Origin: Brevibacterium senegalense
Lineage (GTDB): Bacteria; Actinomycetota; Actinomycetes; Actinomycetales; Brevibacteriaceae
Reading direction: 5' to 3'
Length of the DNA: 64,000 nt
Assembly (NCBI RefSeq): GCF_000285835.1
Contig: NZ_HE978601.1
Coordinates: forward strand, 124,001 to 188,000
Of this stretch, positions 1 through 9,326 are shown piece after piece. Every line of letters begins with the position of its first letter. The stretch's first letter is position 1. The position numbers were made by a program, and so were the translations under genes. Under the pieces are notes generated by a model that was not told the origin of the DNA, searched no databases, and saw nothing but the letters and a program-made list of their open reading frames with translations.

Positions 1-1037
1 TCGTGATCGGGCTCGTCCCCATGGGCGGCTTCCTGGCCGGACTGCTGCCGTGGGGCCGGGTGCCGGACCCCGCGTGGGGCCTGGCGGGCGCCGTCGTCGC
101 GGGCACCGCCATGCTCGTGGTCGTGGGCGTCGCGGGACCGTGGCGCCGGACGTGGCCCGGACGCGTGGCCGCCGTGTCCCTCGTGACCGCGATCGTCCTG
201 GTCGTCGACGTCGCCATCGGATCCCGGCTGCAGTTCAACGCGCTCATGGGGTACAACCCGATCGTCGCCGGCCGCTTCTACGGCCTGGGCAACCAGGGCG
301 CCGCCCTGTTCCTCGTGGCCGCCCTGCTGGGGCTGGGCATCGTCGCGGCCCAGTTGCAGGACGCCGGCCGATCGGTGAGTGCACGCGTCCTCGTGGGTCT
401 CTTCGGCCTCGGGTCCGTGTTCGTGCTGGGCAACCCGGCGTGGGGCGCCAAGTTCGGCGGGACCGTCGCGGCGCTCGTGGGCTTCACCGTGCTCCTGCTG
501 GCGCTCTTCCGGATCCGGGTGAGCCTCGTGCGCCTCGTCCTCATCGGCGGGTGCGCGCTGGCCGTCATCGTGGGCGTGTCCGGCCTGGACTACCTGCGGC
601 CGCCGGCCCAGCGATCGCACTTCGGCAACTTCTTCGCGCAGGCACTGGACGGGCAGCTCATCGACGTGATCGCCCGCAAGCTCGAGGCGAACCTGCGGAT
701 CATGGTCATCAATCCGGCCCTGGCGATCGTCGTCCCGCTGTCCGCCTTCACGATCCTCTTCAGCCTGGCCTACCTGCGGCGGTACGCCGCGACCGCCCGA
801 CTGGTCCGCCCGTGGGCCGGCACCCTGCCCCGGGCGCTGGCGCACCCCACCGTGCACGCGGGCTTCCTCTCCGCCGTCATCGCGCTGGGCGTGGGACTCG
901 TCATCACGGACTCGGGCATCGCGGTGCCGGCCAGCGGCGCGATGATGCTGGTGCCGCTGCTGCTGGTCCTGTGCACGGATGAGACCCCGGACGAGCGCGA
1001 GGCCGCCCCGGAATCCCGCGAGGTCGCCCGCTCATGA
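1..1037 (+). CDS. multi-span membrane protein, C-terminal part (5' end outside window)
   Basis: The reading frame is open at the window edge, so only the membrane-embedded C-terminal part is visible, about 345 residues with roughly ten hydrophobic segments. It is a paralogue of the next gene: both share FYG(L/I)GN, G(A/T)KFG, QR(S/T)HFGNFF and DSGI(A/V)VP in the same order. By analogy the missing N-terminus is probably an alkaline-phosphatase-like extracytoplasmic domain. The stop overlaps the next start (ATGA), so the two are translationally coupled. The substrate is unknown. The conserved polar motifs between membrane spans suggest a transport or transferase function, but that is inference. 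Confidence 0.75.
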   Translation, partial: VIGLVPMGGFLAGLLPWGRVPDPAWGLAGAVVAGTAMLVVVGVAGPWRRTWPGRVAAVSLVTAIVLVVDVAIGSRLQFNALMGYNPIVAGRFYGLGNQGAALFLVAALLGLGIVAAQLQDAGRSVSARVLVGLFGLGSVFVLGNPAWGAKFGGTVAALVGFTVLLLALFRIRVSLVRLVLIGGCALAVIVGVSGLDYLRPPAQRSHFGNFFAQALDGQLIDVIARKLEANLRIMVINPALAIVVPLSAFTILFSLAYLRRYAATARLVRPWAGTLPRALAHPTVHAGFLSAVIALGVGLVITDSGIAVPASGAMMLVPLLLVLCTDETPDEREAAPESREVARS

Positions 1038-3184
1038 CCCGCTCCCTCACCTGGCTGTGCACAGCGCTCCTGGCCGTCCTCGTGCTCGTGTCGTCCGTCG
1101 CCGGGATCACCGGACCCGCCGCTGCCGGCACCGCGCAGCCCAGCCCCTCCTCCCCCGCGCCGGTCCAGGACGAGGCGGAGGCGCAGCCGGTCGTCTTCCT
1201 GGGCTTCGCGGGCCTCACCTTCGAGGACATCGATCCGGACCGCACGCCCCACCTGTGGCGACTGGTCGACTCCGGTGCGGTCGGGTCGCTGACTCCTCGA
1301 TCGGTCCGGTCCACCAGCTGTGCGGCGGACGGGTGGTTGGCGCTCAGCTCCGGCCGACGCGCGGCGGACGAGCCGCGACCCACCTGCCGGGTCCTCCACG
1401 AGCCCGTGGGCGGCTGGGTGCCGGACTGGGACGTGTACCTGGGTCAGGCCGGCGAGGACAACTACACTCCTGCGGTCGGAGCGCTGCGCGATGCCGCGGA
1501 CCAGGCCGGCGTCCGGGTCACCGGGATCGGACCCGGCGCCGCGATCGGTGCGGCGAGGCCCGAGGGACGCGCCGACGATTGGCTGCCCCTCGAATCCCGC
1601 GGGGAGTTGGGCGACCAGGTCGCGGCGGTCTCGAGCGCCGCGGACATCGTGCTGGTCGACCTGGGCAGCGTCTACGCGCCCGGCCGGTCCGTCGCGGACA
1701 TCGACGAGGCCGTGGGCGAGGTCCTGGCCGCCCTCGACGAGATGCCCGAAGAGGAGGCTCCCACCCTCGTCGCCGCGTCGATCGCGGATGCGCGCACGGA
1801 CGACTCCCGGATGCAGTTCGCCGCCGTCCGCGGGCCGGTGAGCGGGACGACGGGCCAGGGTGCCGCCGCGGGCGGTTCGGGATCCGCGCAGCTGCTCACG
1901 TCCTCCTCGACCCGGCAACCGGGCCTGCTGCAGGTCACGGACCTCGCTCCCACACTGCTGACGACGGCGGGTGTCACCGGGGCCGGTGGCTTCGCCGGGT
2001 CGACCCTGCGCTTCGAGACCGGACCCACCGATGCCGCGGGCAAGGTGCGGCTGATGCTCGACCGGCAGACCGCGGTGCTGACCCAGGAGTCGGTCTCCGC
2101 GTGGTTCTACGCGGTCTGGGGCATCCTCCTCATCGGACTGCTGGTGGTCTGCACGATCGTCGCGCGCCGGCGCGGGATCCGTCGGATCGCGACCGCCATG
2201 ACGACCGGCGGACTGTTCGCCGCCGCCGTCCCCGTCTCGACCTTCCTCGTGAATGTGCTGCCGTGGGAGCGGTCGCCGTCCGCGGACGTCGCGATGCTGG
2301 GCGGCGTCGCCGGCTGGGCGCTGCTGCTCACCGCACTGGCGCTGCGCGGGCCGTGGCGCAGACGGCCGGCCGGAGCTCTGGGGTTCATCGCCGTCACGAC
2401 CGTCGCGGTCCTGGCGGTCGACGTGGCGACGGGGTCGTCGCTGCAGATGTCGACGCTGCTGGGCGAGCCGCTGCTCATCGCTTCGCGGTTCTACGGCATC
2501 GGCAACTCCGCACTGGCCCTCTACTGCACGGCGCTGCTCGTGGGGCTGGGCGTCATCAGCTCATGGATGCGCCGTCCGTGGGCGATCACGACCCTGACGG
2601 TCGTGGCCGTCGCGGCCTCGTGCGTCCTGCTGGCCACGCCCGGGCTGGGGACGAAGTTCGGATCCGTGCCGACGCTCGTCCTGGGCACCGCGGTGTTCGC
2701 GCTGGCCGCCAGCGGCGTGCGGCTGTCGTGGCAGCGACTGCTCCTGTTCGGCGGAGGCGCGGCCGCTCTCATGCTCCTGGTGCTCTTCCTCGACTGGCTG
2801 CGCCCGGCGGACCAGCGCACCCACTTCGGCAACTTCTTCGACTCGATCCTCAGCGGCGAGGCCGGCGCGGTCCTGCTGCGGAAGATCGGGATGAACATCG
2901 ACATCCTCACCCAGAGCTGGATGACGCTGCTGCTGCCGATCGCGGTCGCTCTGGTCCTCTGGGCGGCGATCTCGCCCGCCCGCTTCCGCATCCCCCTGCT
3001 GGCGGACTGGTACGCGGAGATGCCGCTGCTGCGGACTTCGATCATCTCCCTGACCGTGCTCCTGGCGGTGGGGACGATCATCAACGACTCCGGCATCGTC
3101 GTCCCCGCCGTGGGCATCCTCTTCCTGGTGCCCGCGCTCGCACACCTCGTAGGCGAACGAGCGCGCACCCGGCCCGCGGACTGA
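1034..3184 (+). CDS. alkaline-phosphatase-like domain fused to multi-span membrane domain
   Basis: The 716-residue protein has a Sec-type signal segment at residues 5-35. An extracytoplasmic domain of about 300 residues follows, whose start (VVFLGFAGL, then TPHLWRL and a TSCAADGWLALSSG stretch) resembles the alkaline phosphatase superfamily. About ten membrane spans follow from residue 355. The membrane half aligns by eye with the preceding gene through FYGIGN, GTKFG, QRTHFGNFF and NDSGIVVP. I see no complete set of metal ligands in the soluble half, so catalysis is uncertain. The neighbouring secreted 5'-nucleotidase makes a role in phosphate or cell-envelope metabolism possible, but no specific function can be assigned. 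Confidence 0.75.
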   Translation: MTRSLTWLCTALLAVLVLVSSVAGITGPAAAGTAQPSPSSPAPVQDEAEAQPVVFLGFAGLTFEDIDPDRTPHLWRLVDSGAVGSLTPRSVRSTSCAADGWLALSSGRRAADEPRPTCRVLHEPVGGWVPDWDVYLGQAGEDNYTPAVGALRDAADQAGVRVTGIGPGAAIGAARPEGRADDWLPLESRGELGDQVAAVSSAADIVLVDLGSVYAPGRSVADIDEAVGEVLAALDEMPEEEAPTLVAASIADARTDDSRMQFAAVRGPVSGTTGQGAAAGGSGSAQLLTSSSTRQPGLLQVTDLAPTLLTTAGVTGAGGFAGSTLRFETGPTDAAGKVRLMLDRQTAVLTQESVSAWFYAVWGILLIGLLVVCTIVARRRGIRRIATAMTTGGLFAAAVPVSTFLVNVLPWERSPSADVAMLGGVAGWALLLTALALRGPWRRRPAGALGFIAVTTVAVLAVDVATGSSLQMSTLLGEPLLIASRFYGIGNSALALYCTALLVGLGVISSWMRRPWAITTLTVVAVAASCVLLATPGLGTKFGSVPTLVLGTAVFALAASGVRLSWQRLLLFGGGAAALMLLVLFLDWLRPADQRTHFGNFFDSILSGEAGAVLLRKIGMNIDILTQSWMTLLLPIAVALVLWAAISPARFRIPLLADWYAEMPLLRTSIISLTVLLAVGTIINDSGIVVPAVGILFLVPALAHLVGERARTRPAD

Positions 3185-3212
3185 GGGGGCGGACACCGCC
3201 CGGTGACAACGC

Positions 3213-3251
3213 GAGGGGCTCGGACGGATCCGTGATCCGTCCGAGCCCCTC
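3213..3251. terminator. bidirectional hairpin terminator
   Basis: A perfect 18-bp stem (arms 3213-3230 and 3234-3251) with a 3-nt loop lies between the converging phosphatase-like membrane gene and the 5'-nucleotidase gene, so it can serve both strands. No strong U tract follows on either side, which is common in high-G+C actinobacteria. Confidence 0.85.
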
Positions 3252-3305
3252 TTCCGCTCAGGCGTCAGTGCTCACACTCTGTTCCCCGAGCGCGTCGCCG
3301 GGACC

Positions 3306-5654
3306 TCAGAGGCCCTTGCCACGGCGGCGCGTCGCGGCCAGCGCCGCTCCGCCCGCTGCGACGAGTGCCGCTGCGAGGCCCAGGATGCCGCCCATCTCCG
3401 CACCCGTGCGCGGCAGGTCGCCGCCGTTGTCGCCATCGTCCGCGTTGTCGTCGTCACGACCGTCGTCGTCGCCACCGCGGCCGTCATCATCGCCCCCGTT
3501 GCCACCGTCGTCATCGCCGCTGCCGTCATCGTCACGACCGTCGTCGCCGCCGTTGCCGTCATCGTCGCCGTTGCCGTCATCGTCCTGACCGGCGGTCACG
3601 GTGACGTCCAGCTCGAGCGAGTTCTCGAGCGGCATCGGGTTGTCGTCCCACCACTGGGCGTCGGAACCGGCCACGAGAGTCGCCGTCACGGTGTACTCGC
3701 CCGGCTCCACATCGTCACCCGCGGTGATCGTGAAGGGCGCCTCGGTGGAACCCTCCGCGATGGACTCGAGGACCGCCGTCTCGGTCGTCGCCGCGGTCGC
3801 CGCGAAGGCGTCCTCCACGTCGCCGACCTCAGCGGTGAAGCCCTCGGGCAGCTCCAGGCCGAACTCGATGGGACCGTCGATCTGACGCGTCGCCTCCGCG
3901 GTGAACGTGAGGTCCGCGGACGAGCCCTGGCCGACCTCGACCGAGTCACCTCCCTCGTAGCCCAGCTGAGCGGTCAGGTCGCCGGTACGCAGGACGTCGA
4001 GGGCCAGATCCGCCTGGCGCTCCTTCTTGTCCGGGGCGACCGAATCGCGGGACGCGAAGTACGCCTCCCAGATCTCGAAGTCCGTGATGCCGGACTGCTC
4101 GAACTCGCCGTTGGCGAAGGACGCGAAGTTGTCGCCGCCGGCGGCCAGGAAGCTGAGGGTCGCGACGCGGTACTCCGCGGCAGGATCGATCTCTTCGCCG
4201 TCGACCGTCACGGACACGACGCGCTCACCGCGGGCCGCCTCCGAGTCGTAGACGACGTCCAGCTCATCGGAGATGCCCAGGTGCAGGAACGCGCGGGAGG
4301 CGCCCTCCGGCTGCCACTGCTCCTCGAACAGGCCGATGACGTCCGCGCCGGTCATCGTGACGACACCGTGGTCGTTCGCGAAGGGCAGGACCGCATTGAG
4401 CTCCGCGACCGTCACCTCGCCGGGCGCCTCGTCCGCGAAGATGTCGTCGACCTTGAGGTCGGTGCGCAGGCCGCCGGGGTTGGTGATGCCGAAGTCGGCC
4501 TCCTCCAGCTGCGACATGCCCACGCCCTCCTGGAGAGCGTCCGCGACGAGGTTGCCCAGCGTCGACTCGGCACCTCGGTCCTCCGCGCCCTCCTCATTGA
4601 ACGCACGGGTGATGTCCTCGTCGATGGTGCCGACGACCTCGGAGCCGATCTCGTTGGCGACGGCCTCCGCGTCCGCGACGATCCCGTCGACCTCCGCCAC
4701 GACCGGCGAGTCGAAGGACTTGTCGTCGGTGCTGATGAGCTCCTGCGAGTCGACCGTCCAGTCGCCCTCGCCCTCGCTGGTGAACGTCACCTGGCCGACC
4801 GTGTCGCCGTAGTTGCCGGACTGGATGACCGGGCGGGTGCGGCCGTCCTCGCCGGGGACAGGAGCCTCGAAGTTGGCCTGCAGGTGCGAGTGGCCGAAGA
4901 ACATCGCATCGATGGATGCGTGCGAACCGGTCACGACGGAGTTGAACTCCTGGTTGGACTGGAGCGCGGAGTCCAGGTCAGAGGTCGTGGCCGGGCCCAG
5001 GTGTGCGGAGAGCACGGTCATGTCCGGCTTCTCCGCCTCCGGCAGCGCCTCGATCGCCTCAGCCGCGTCGTTGATCGCGGAGACGGGATCGCCGAACTCG
5101 ACGTCCGCGATGCCGTCCGGGCTCACGAGCGAGGCGGTGTCCTGGGTGACGGCGCCGATGACCGCGATGCGCACGTCGCCCTGCTCGACGATCGAGTACG
5201 GCTCGACGCCGTCCGCGACCTCCGTCGTGCCCTTCTTGTAGACGTTCGCCGCCACGTGGGGGAAGTCCGCCTCACTGCCGACACGATCGCGCAGGTCCTC
5301 GTAGCCCCGGTCGAACTCGTGGTTGCCGGTCGCCGCGACGTCGAGTCCCATCGCGTTGAGGACGTCGAGGGTGGGCGTGTCCTGCTGGGAGGACGACACG
5401 TAGGTGGAGGCGCCGATGACGTCGCCGGTGGAGAGGAACGCGGTCTCGCCGTCGAAACCGGCACGCTCCTCCTCGACGACCGAGGCGACCTGGTGGGCGG
5501 TCTCGGAGATGCGCCCGTGGAAGTCGGTGATGTTGAGCAGCTGCACCTGCGTGCCCGCCGGTGCCTCGCCGAAGGCGGGCAGCGCGGCCAGCGGCAGCAC
5601 CATCCCGGTGGCCGCCACGCCGGCCAGTGCGCCGCGCAGAACGGTCTTCTTCAT
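3306..5654 (-). CDS. LPXTG-anchored 5'-nucleotidase / UshA-family metallophosphoesterase
   Basis: A secreted, wall-anchored enzyme that probably hydrolyses extracellular nucleotides or UDP-sugars to free phosphate and nucleoside. The N-terminal calcineurin-like metallophosphatase domain has NITDFHGR, GNHEFD, SAHLGP and GHSHLQAN metal/active-site motifs. The 5'-nucleotidase C-terminal domain has LGNLVADAL and NPGGLRTD. After a non-catalytic beta domain comes a stretch of about 55 residues made almost only of D, G, N and R, then the sortase signal LPRTG, a hydrophobic helix and a basic tail (RRRGKG). The ATG at 5654 is preferred over the ATG at 5687 because GAGGA lies 6 nt before it and it begins a good signal peptide (MKKTVLRGALAG); this gives 782 residues. 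Confidence 0.92.
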   Translation of the reverse strand: MKKTVLRGALAGVAATGMVLPLAALPAFGEAPAGTQVQLLNITDFHGRISETAHQVASVVEEERAGFDGETAFLSTGDVIGASTYVSSSQQDTPTLDVLNAMGLDVAATGNHEFDRGYEDLRDRVGSEADFPHVAANVYKKGTTEVADGVEPYSIVEQGDVRIAVIGAVTQDTASLVSPDGIADVEFGDPVSAINDAAEAIEALPEAEKPDMTVLSAHLGPATTSDLDSALQSNQEFNSVVTGSHASIDAMFFGHSHLQANFEAPVPGEDGRTRPVIQSGNYGDTVGQVTFTSEGEGDWTVDSQELISTDDKSFDSPVVAEVDGIVADAEAVANEIGSEVVGTIDEDITRAFNEEGAEDRGAESTLGNLVADALQEGVGMSQLEEADFGITNPGGLRTDLKVDDIFADEAPGEVTVAELNAVLPFANDHGVVTMTGADVIGLFEEQWQPEGASRAFLHLGISDELDVVYDSEAARGERVVSVTVDGEEIDPAAEYRVATLSFLAAGGDNFASFANGEFEQSGITDFEIWEAYFASRDSVAPDKKERQADLALDVLRTGDLTAQLGYEGGDSVEVGQGSSADLTFTAEATRQIDGPIEFGLELPEGFTAEVGDVEDAFAATAATTETAVLESIAEGSTEAPFTITAGDDVEPGEYTVTATLVAGSDAQWWDDNPMPLENSLELDVTVTAGQDDDGNGDDDGNGGDDGRDDDGSGDDDGGNGGDDDGRGGDDDGRDDDNADDGDNGGDLPRTGAEMGGILGLAAALVAAGGAALAATRRRGKGL

Positions 5655-5691
5655 GGTTGTCCTCACTGCAGAAAGTGTGCGTTGCATCTGA

Positions 5692-5705
5692 GATTCTTGA
5701 GAATC
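5692..5705. promoter_or_regulatory. small inverted repeat upstream of the 5'-nucleotidase gene
   Basis: GATTCT-TG-AGAATC (6-bp arms, 2-nt spacer) lies about 40 nt before the chosen start codon, in a short A/T-rich stretch unlike its surroundings. It could be an operator for this gene. No known regulator motif was recognised. Confidence 0.3.
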
Positions 5706-5767
5706 GACTAGACGACAAAGACGCTACGGCATGAACGCAGCATGAATTCGCTGCGGAGCTGGACTTC

Positions 5768-6700
5768 TCAGATCGTGGGACGGGCGGAGCCGCCCAGTTC
5801 CTCGACGCGGCGGCGGTTCCGCGCGGTCGCCGCCTGCTGCGCCCAGGCGCGCTCCCCCTCCGGGTAGCCCACCTCTTCGAGCACGAGGCCGTGAGCGGGC
5901 ATGAGGTGCAGCGGCGGCAGCTCCTCGCGGATCGCGCCCTGTCCGGCCCGGGCCAGCAGCACCGCCGGTTCCGTCACGGACCAGGCGCCCGACCCCACGC
6001 GGACCAGTCCCCCCACCAGCGCACGGACCATGTGGTGACAGAAGGCGTCCGCGCGCAGGTCGAACCGGATGACGCCGTCGCCTTCGCGCTCCACTTGCAG
6101 ATCCAGCAGCGTGCGGATCGTCGTGGACTCCGGGCGGGGTTTGCAGAACGGCAGGAAGTCGTGGAGTCCCACGACCTCCTGTGCGGACCGTTGCATCGCG
6201 CCGACGTCGAGCGTGCCGCGCAGGGACGGGGTCTGCCGCACCGTCAGCGGATCGCGCAGCGCGTCCGCATCCGCGAGCCGGTAGGAGTAGCGGCGCCACA
6301 CGGCGGCGAACCGTGCGTCGAAGGCCCGCGGCACCTGCTGTGCAGCATGGATGACGATGTCCGGAGCGCCGCGGTGTCCCAGCACCCCGCGCAGGCGGCT
6401 GACCAGACCGTCAGCCGGCTCGCGCGTGCGCGCACCGCGCCCGGCCAGACGCGGCAGCAGGTCCACCGGCAGATCGCAGTGGACGACCTGCCGGCGTGCG
6501 TGCACACCCGCATCCGTCCGACCGGCGACGACCGTGCGCACCGGCGTTGCGCAGATGAGCGCGAGACCCTCCTCGAGGACCCCCTGCACGGTCCGCAGCT
6601 CCGGCTGGACGGCCCAGCCGTGGAAGTCCGTCCCGTCGTAACCCAGGTCGATGCGGAAACGGACGGTGGACGGCGGAGCGGAGCCGGCGGTGTCCGTCAC
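5768..6700 (-). CDS. truA: tRNA pseudouridine(38-40) synthase TruA
   Basis: This enzyme isomerises uridines 38-40 in the tRNA anticodon arm to pseudouridine. The catalytic aspartate lies in the diagnostic GRTDAGVHA motif, and the RIDLGYDGTDFHGWA start and FCHHMVRALVGGLV segment are typical. At 310 residues it has the usual bacterial size. The GTG at 6700 overlaps the stop of the upstream LemA-like gene (GTGA) and has GGAGGAC just ahead of it, so coupled translation is likely. truA often follows ribosomal protein genes (rpsK-rplQ); here it sits instead behind a membrane protein. Confidence 0.96.
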   Translation of the reverse strand: MTDTAGSAPPSTVRFRIDLGYDGTDFHGWAVQPELRTVQGVLEEGLALICATPVRTVVAGRTDAGVHARRQVVHCDLPVDLLPRLAGRGARTREPADGLVSRLRGVLGHRGAPDIVIHAAQQVPRAFDARFAAVWRRYSYRLADADALRDPLTVRQTPSLRGTLDVGAMQRSAQEVVGLHDFLPFCKPRPESTTIRTLLDLQVEREGDGVIRFDLRADAFCHHMVRALVGGLVRVGSGAWSVTEPAVLLARAGQGAIREELPPLHLMPAHGLVLEEVGYPEGERAWAQQAATARNRRRVEELGGSARPTI

Positions 6701-7356
6701 AGGTCCTCCGCGACGCGACCGGGCCGATACTCCTCGGCGTCCGGGAAGGGTGTGCCGTCGACCGGGGCGGGGACGACGGTCGAGGGTTCGTAGTCGATGA
6801 GCGGCAGGGGCCGGTAGGTGCCCCGCAGCGGCAGGGACAGGGGGCCTCGGCGACGGCGCATGTAGGAGCGGACGCTCGCATTGTGGTGGCGGACCGCCGC
6901 GCTGATGTGGGTTTCGTGACCCTCGAGCTGGGCGTAGAGGTCCGAGGCCCACGATCCGCCGCGACCGGCGAGGCCGTCCGACCCGTCCGTCACCGTCGGC
7001 CCGTCCGACGCCCCGGAACCCGCCTCGTGCAGTGCGACGGCGACGGCGCGGGTGGCGTCCGTGACCGCGCGCTCGGCGGCACCGGCCTCCACGCGACCAC
7101 CGGCGGCGGCACCGGAGGCGACGGCGGCCTCGAGCGCGGTGACGGCCGGATGCGAGGCCCCCAGCGTGCGGGCGACCTCGCTGAGGAAGACGGACATGAC
7201 ACCCCTCCGGGTGGACCGGGCGGCGTCGAACTGCCGGCGGGCCTCCTCGCACAGCGAACGGCCCAGTGAGAGCTGGTTGAAGCGGATGACGACGAACGGC
7301 ACCGCGCAGACGAGGAGGACGATCGCGACCACGACGACGAGCACGCCCCACACCAT
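6697..7356 (-). CDS. LemA-family membrane-anchored protein
   Basis: The 219-residue protein has a single N-terminal membrane helix (residues 2-24), followed by the LemA-like helical region: FNQLSLGRSLCEEARRQFD and a basic RSTRR near the start, and HHNASVRSYM followed by a proline-rich tail near the end. The topology is a short external N-terminus with a cytoplasmic helical bundle, as in LemA. The molecular function of LemA proteins is poorly defined. The coding region runs into truA with a 4-nt overlap. A central glycine/serine-rich insertion makes this member somewhat divergent. Confidence 0.7.
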   Translation of the reverse strand: MVWGVLVVVVAIVLLVCAVPFVVIRFNQLSLGRSLCEEARRQFDAARSTRRGVMSVFLSEVARTLGASHPAVTALEAAVASGAAAGGRVEAGAAERAVTDATRAVAVALHEAGSGASDGPTVTDGSDGLAGRGGSWASDLYAQLEGHETHISAAVRHHNASVRSYMRRRRGPLSLPLRGTYRPLPLIDYEPSTVVPAPVDGTPFPDAEEYRPGRVAEDL

Positions 7357-7557
7357 GCCGGCTGCACCCTTCCGCGTCGGTTCCGCATCCGGACCGCTCC
7401 CCGACGGTCCTCACGGGCAGGATACACACGTTCATGAGCGGTTCAGCGCGCGTTCCCTCTGTTGATGCGAATCGCGTGCAGTACCACCTTCGGTTCGTCG
7501 CGAGTTCCCCCGCCTGTCACCCGCAGGGTCGCCTAAGCGTCACCTTCGAGGGGTGGG

Positions 7558-8754
7558 ATGGATGATGTGAGAGTCGCAGTGATCGCGGAGTCATTCCTCC
7601 CGCAGATGAACGGTGTCACCCACAGCCTGCTGCGGGTGCTGGACCACCTGGCGGAGCGCGGGGACGAGGCGATCGTCATCGCGCCCGGCTCGCGCCGCGA
7701 CCGCCCCCGCGAGGTGGCGGGCACCCGCATCCTCCGGGTCCCCAGCTTCGCGATGCCCCGCTACCGGAAGGTGCGCGTGGCCCCCGGCGGCGTCGCCCCG
7801 ATCCGTCGCCTGCTGCGCGATTTCGAGCCGGACGTCGTGCACGTGGCCTCCCCGTTCGTGCTGGGCTGGCGCGGCGTGCTGGCCGCGCAGGACCTGGGCC
7901 TGCCGTCCGTCGCGGTCTACCAGACGGAGGTCCCCGCCTACGCCGCCCGCTACGGCATGCGCGGGCTGGAGCACCTGCTGTGGAACCACGTCCGCAACAT
8001 CCACCAGCGCGCCTCCCTCACCCTGGCCCCCTCCTCCTACACGATCGACCAGCTGACCGGCGTAGGGGTCAAGGACGTGAAGCTGTGGGCGCGGGGCGTC
8101 GATTCGACCCGGTTCGATCCCACCCACCGGTCGGCCGCGTTCCGCGCCAAGGTGGGCGTCAGCGATGACGGCCACGGGCCCGAGGTCGTCGTGGGCTTCG
8201 TGGGTCGGCTCGCCGTGGAGAAGCAGGTCGAGGACCTGCGGGTGGTTGCGGACATCCCCGGCGTCCGTCTGGTCATCGTGGGCGAGGGACCGCAGAAGGA
8301 GCGCCTGCGCCGCGTGCTGCCGCAGGCGCACTTCACCGGTTTCCTGGGCGGCGATGCGCTGGCGCAGGCGGTCGCGAGCTTCGACATCATGGCGTCCCCG
8401 GGCGAGTTCGAGACGTTCTGCCAGACGATCCAGGAGGCCATGGCCTCGGAGATCCCCGTCGTCGCACCGGCCCGCGGCGGCCCGCTGGACCTCGTCGACT
8501 CCTCGCGGACCGGCTGGCTCTACAGCCCCGGCGACCTCGCGGGTCTGCGCGCCCACGTCGCGGACCTGGCCGGTGATGCGGCGAAGCGCCGCGCGTTCGG
8601 CCGCACTGCACGGCAGGCGGTGCTGGGACGGTCGTGGAAGAGCGTGTGCTCGCAGCTGATCGGGCACTACTCGTCCGCGATCGCGCAGCCTGCACCGCAG
8701 GTGATCGGGAGGTCGTACACGGGTGCGGCCCGGTGGGCGCAGGACCGCGTCTGA
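7558..8754 (+). CDS. GT4 glycosyltransferase, MgtA/PimB-like (GDP-mannose-dependent)
   Basis: The start VAVIAESFLPQMNGVTHSLLR is characteristic of the actinobacterial alpha-mannosyltransferases related to MgtA of mycobacteria and corynebacteria, which mannosylate glycolipid precursors at the inner face of the membrane. The C-terminal Rossmann half shows GEGPQKERLRR and SPGEFETFCQTIQEAMA, the GT4 donor-binding E-x7-E region. At 398 residues it is of normal length. GAGGGG precedes the ATG by 5 nt. The gene is divergent from the lemA-truA pair. The acceptor and donor are inferred from family resemblance only. Confidence 0.85.
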   Translation: MDDVRVAVIAESFLPQMNGVTHSLLRVLDHLAERGDEAIVIAPGSRRDRPREVAGTRILRVPSFAMPRYRKVRVAPGGVAPIRRLLRDFEPDVVHVASPFVLGWRGVLAAQDLGLPSVAVYQTEVPAYAARYGMRGLEHLLWNHVRNIHQRASLTLAPSSYTIDQLTGVGVKDVKLWARGVDSTRFDPTHRSAAFRAKVGVSDDGHGPEVVVGFVGRLAVEKQVEDLRVVADIPGVRLVIVGEGPQKERLRRVLPQAHFTGFLGGDALAQAVASFDIMASPGEFETFCQTIQEAMASEIPVVAPARGGPLDLVDSSRTGWLYSPGDLAGLRAHVADLAGDAAKRRAFGRTARQAVLGRSWKSVCSQLIGHYSSAIAQPAPQVIGRSYTGAARWAQDRV

Positions 8755-8774
8755 GGCTGGACGTCTGAGTGTCG

Positions 8775-8797
8775 ACGGCCGGTCACGGACCGGCCGT
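8775..8797. terminator. hairpin between converging genes
   Basis: A perfect 10-bp stem (ACGGCCGGTC / GACCGGCCGT) with a 3-nt loop lies just after the mannosyltransferase stop and ahead of the converging YjbR gene, so it probably terminates both. Confidence 0.75.
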
Positions 8798-8846
8798 GCA
8801 CACGACGACGGTCGCGTCCTCCAACGCCTGGGGTATCGAGCAGTGC

Positions 8847-9212
8847 TCACTCTCGGGCTGCGCGCACGCGCTTCGGGGCGCGGGCGTCCCACGCCTCGAT
8901 GAGCAGCTCGGAGAGTTCATCGAGCTCGACGCGGTCGAGTCGAACCAGAACGCTGGCATGCCCGGTGTAGTGGTCGGTGGTGAAGAACGTCGCCGGGTCG
9001 GCGGCCAGAAGGACGTCGCGATCCTCAAGGCTGTCGCGCCAGCACACCAGCACGTGGGGTTCCTCGTGAATGCGGGCGAAGATCTTTCCTGCGACGCAGA
9101 ACGCGGGCGTGCCGTACGACGTCCGCTCAGTGACCTCCGGCAGGGCGGTGGCCAGGCGGCGGACGTCGTCGACGGTGATGACTCCCTCCGGTCGGTTCCG
9201 TGCTGGTTCCAT
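8847..9212 (-). CDS. MmcQ/YjbR family protein
   Basis: A small 121-residue protein with the MmcQ/YjbR (CyaY-like fold) pattern: an N-terminal helix [13 protein letters not shown], then the [17 protein letters not shown] strand pair and [17 protein letters not shown]. Such proteins are often called DNA-binding on structural grounds, but their role is not established. It stands alone and converges on the mannosyltransferase gene. The upstream space of about 115 nt is shared with the lldD promoter region, transcribed the other way. Confidence 0.88.
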   Translation of the reverse strand: MEPARNRPEGVITVDDVRRLATALPEVTERTSYGTPAFCVAGKIFARIHEEPHVLVCWRDSLEDRDVLLAADPATFFTTDHYTGHASVLVRLDRVELDELSELLIEAWDARAPKRVRAARE

Positions 9213-9326
9213 GCCTCCAGTGTCTCAAGCCACACCTGGCACGGTGCCGTCCTCACCGCGGGCGTCGACTCCCTATCATGGGTGGGGTCAGCTCACACGA
9301 GCCTCGAGACGTTGAAGGAGACCACG

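Noticed and set aside
979-3588. Long plus-strand frame of 869 codons overlapping the phosphatase-like gene
   Set aside because: It is arginine/proline-rich out-of-frame reading of a high-G+C gene, with no recognisable motif and no Shine-Dalgarno. The frame of the 716-residue protein shows signal, domain and membrane pattern.
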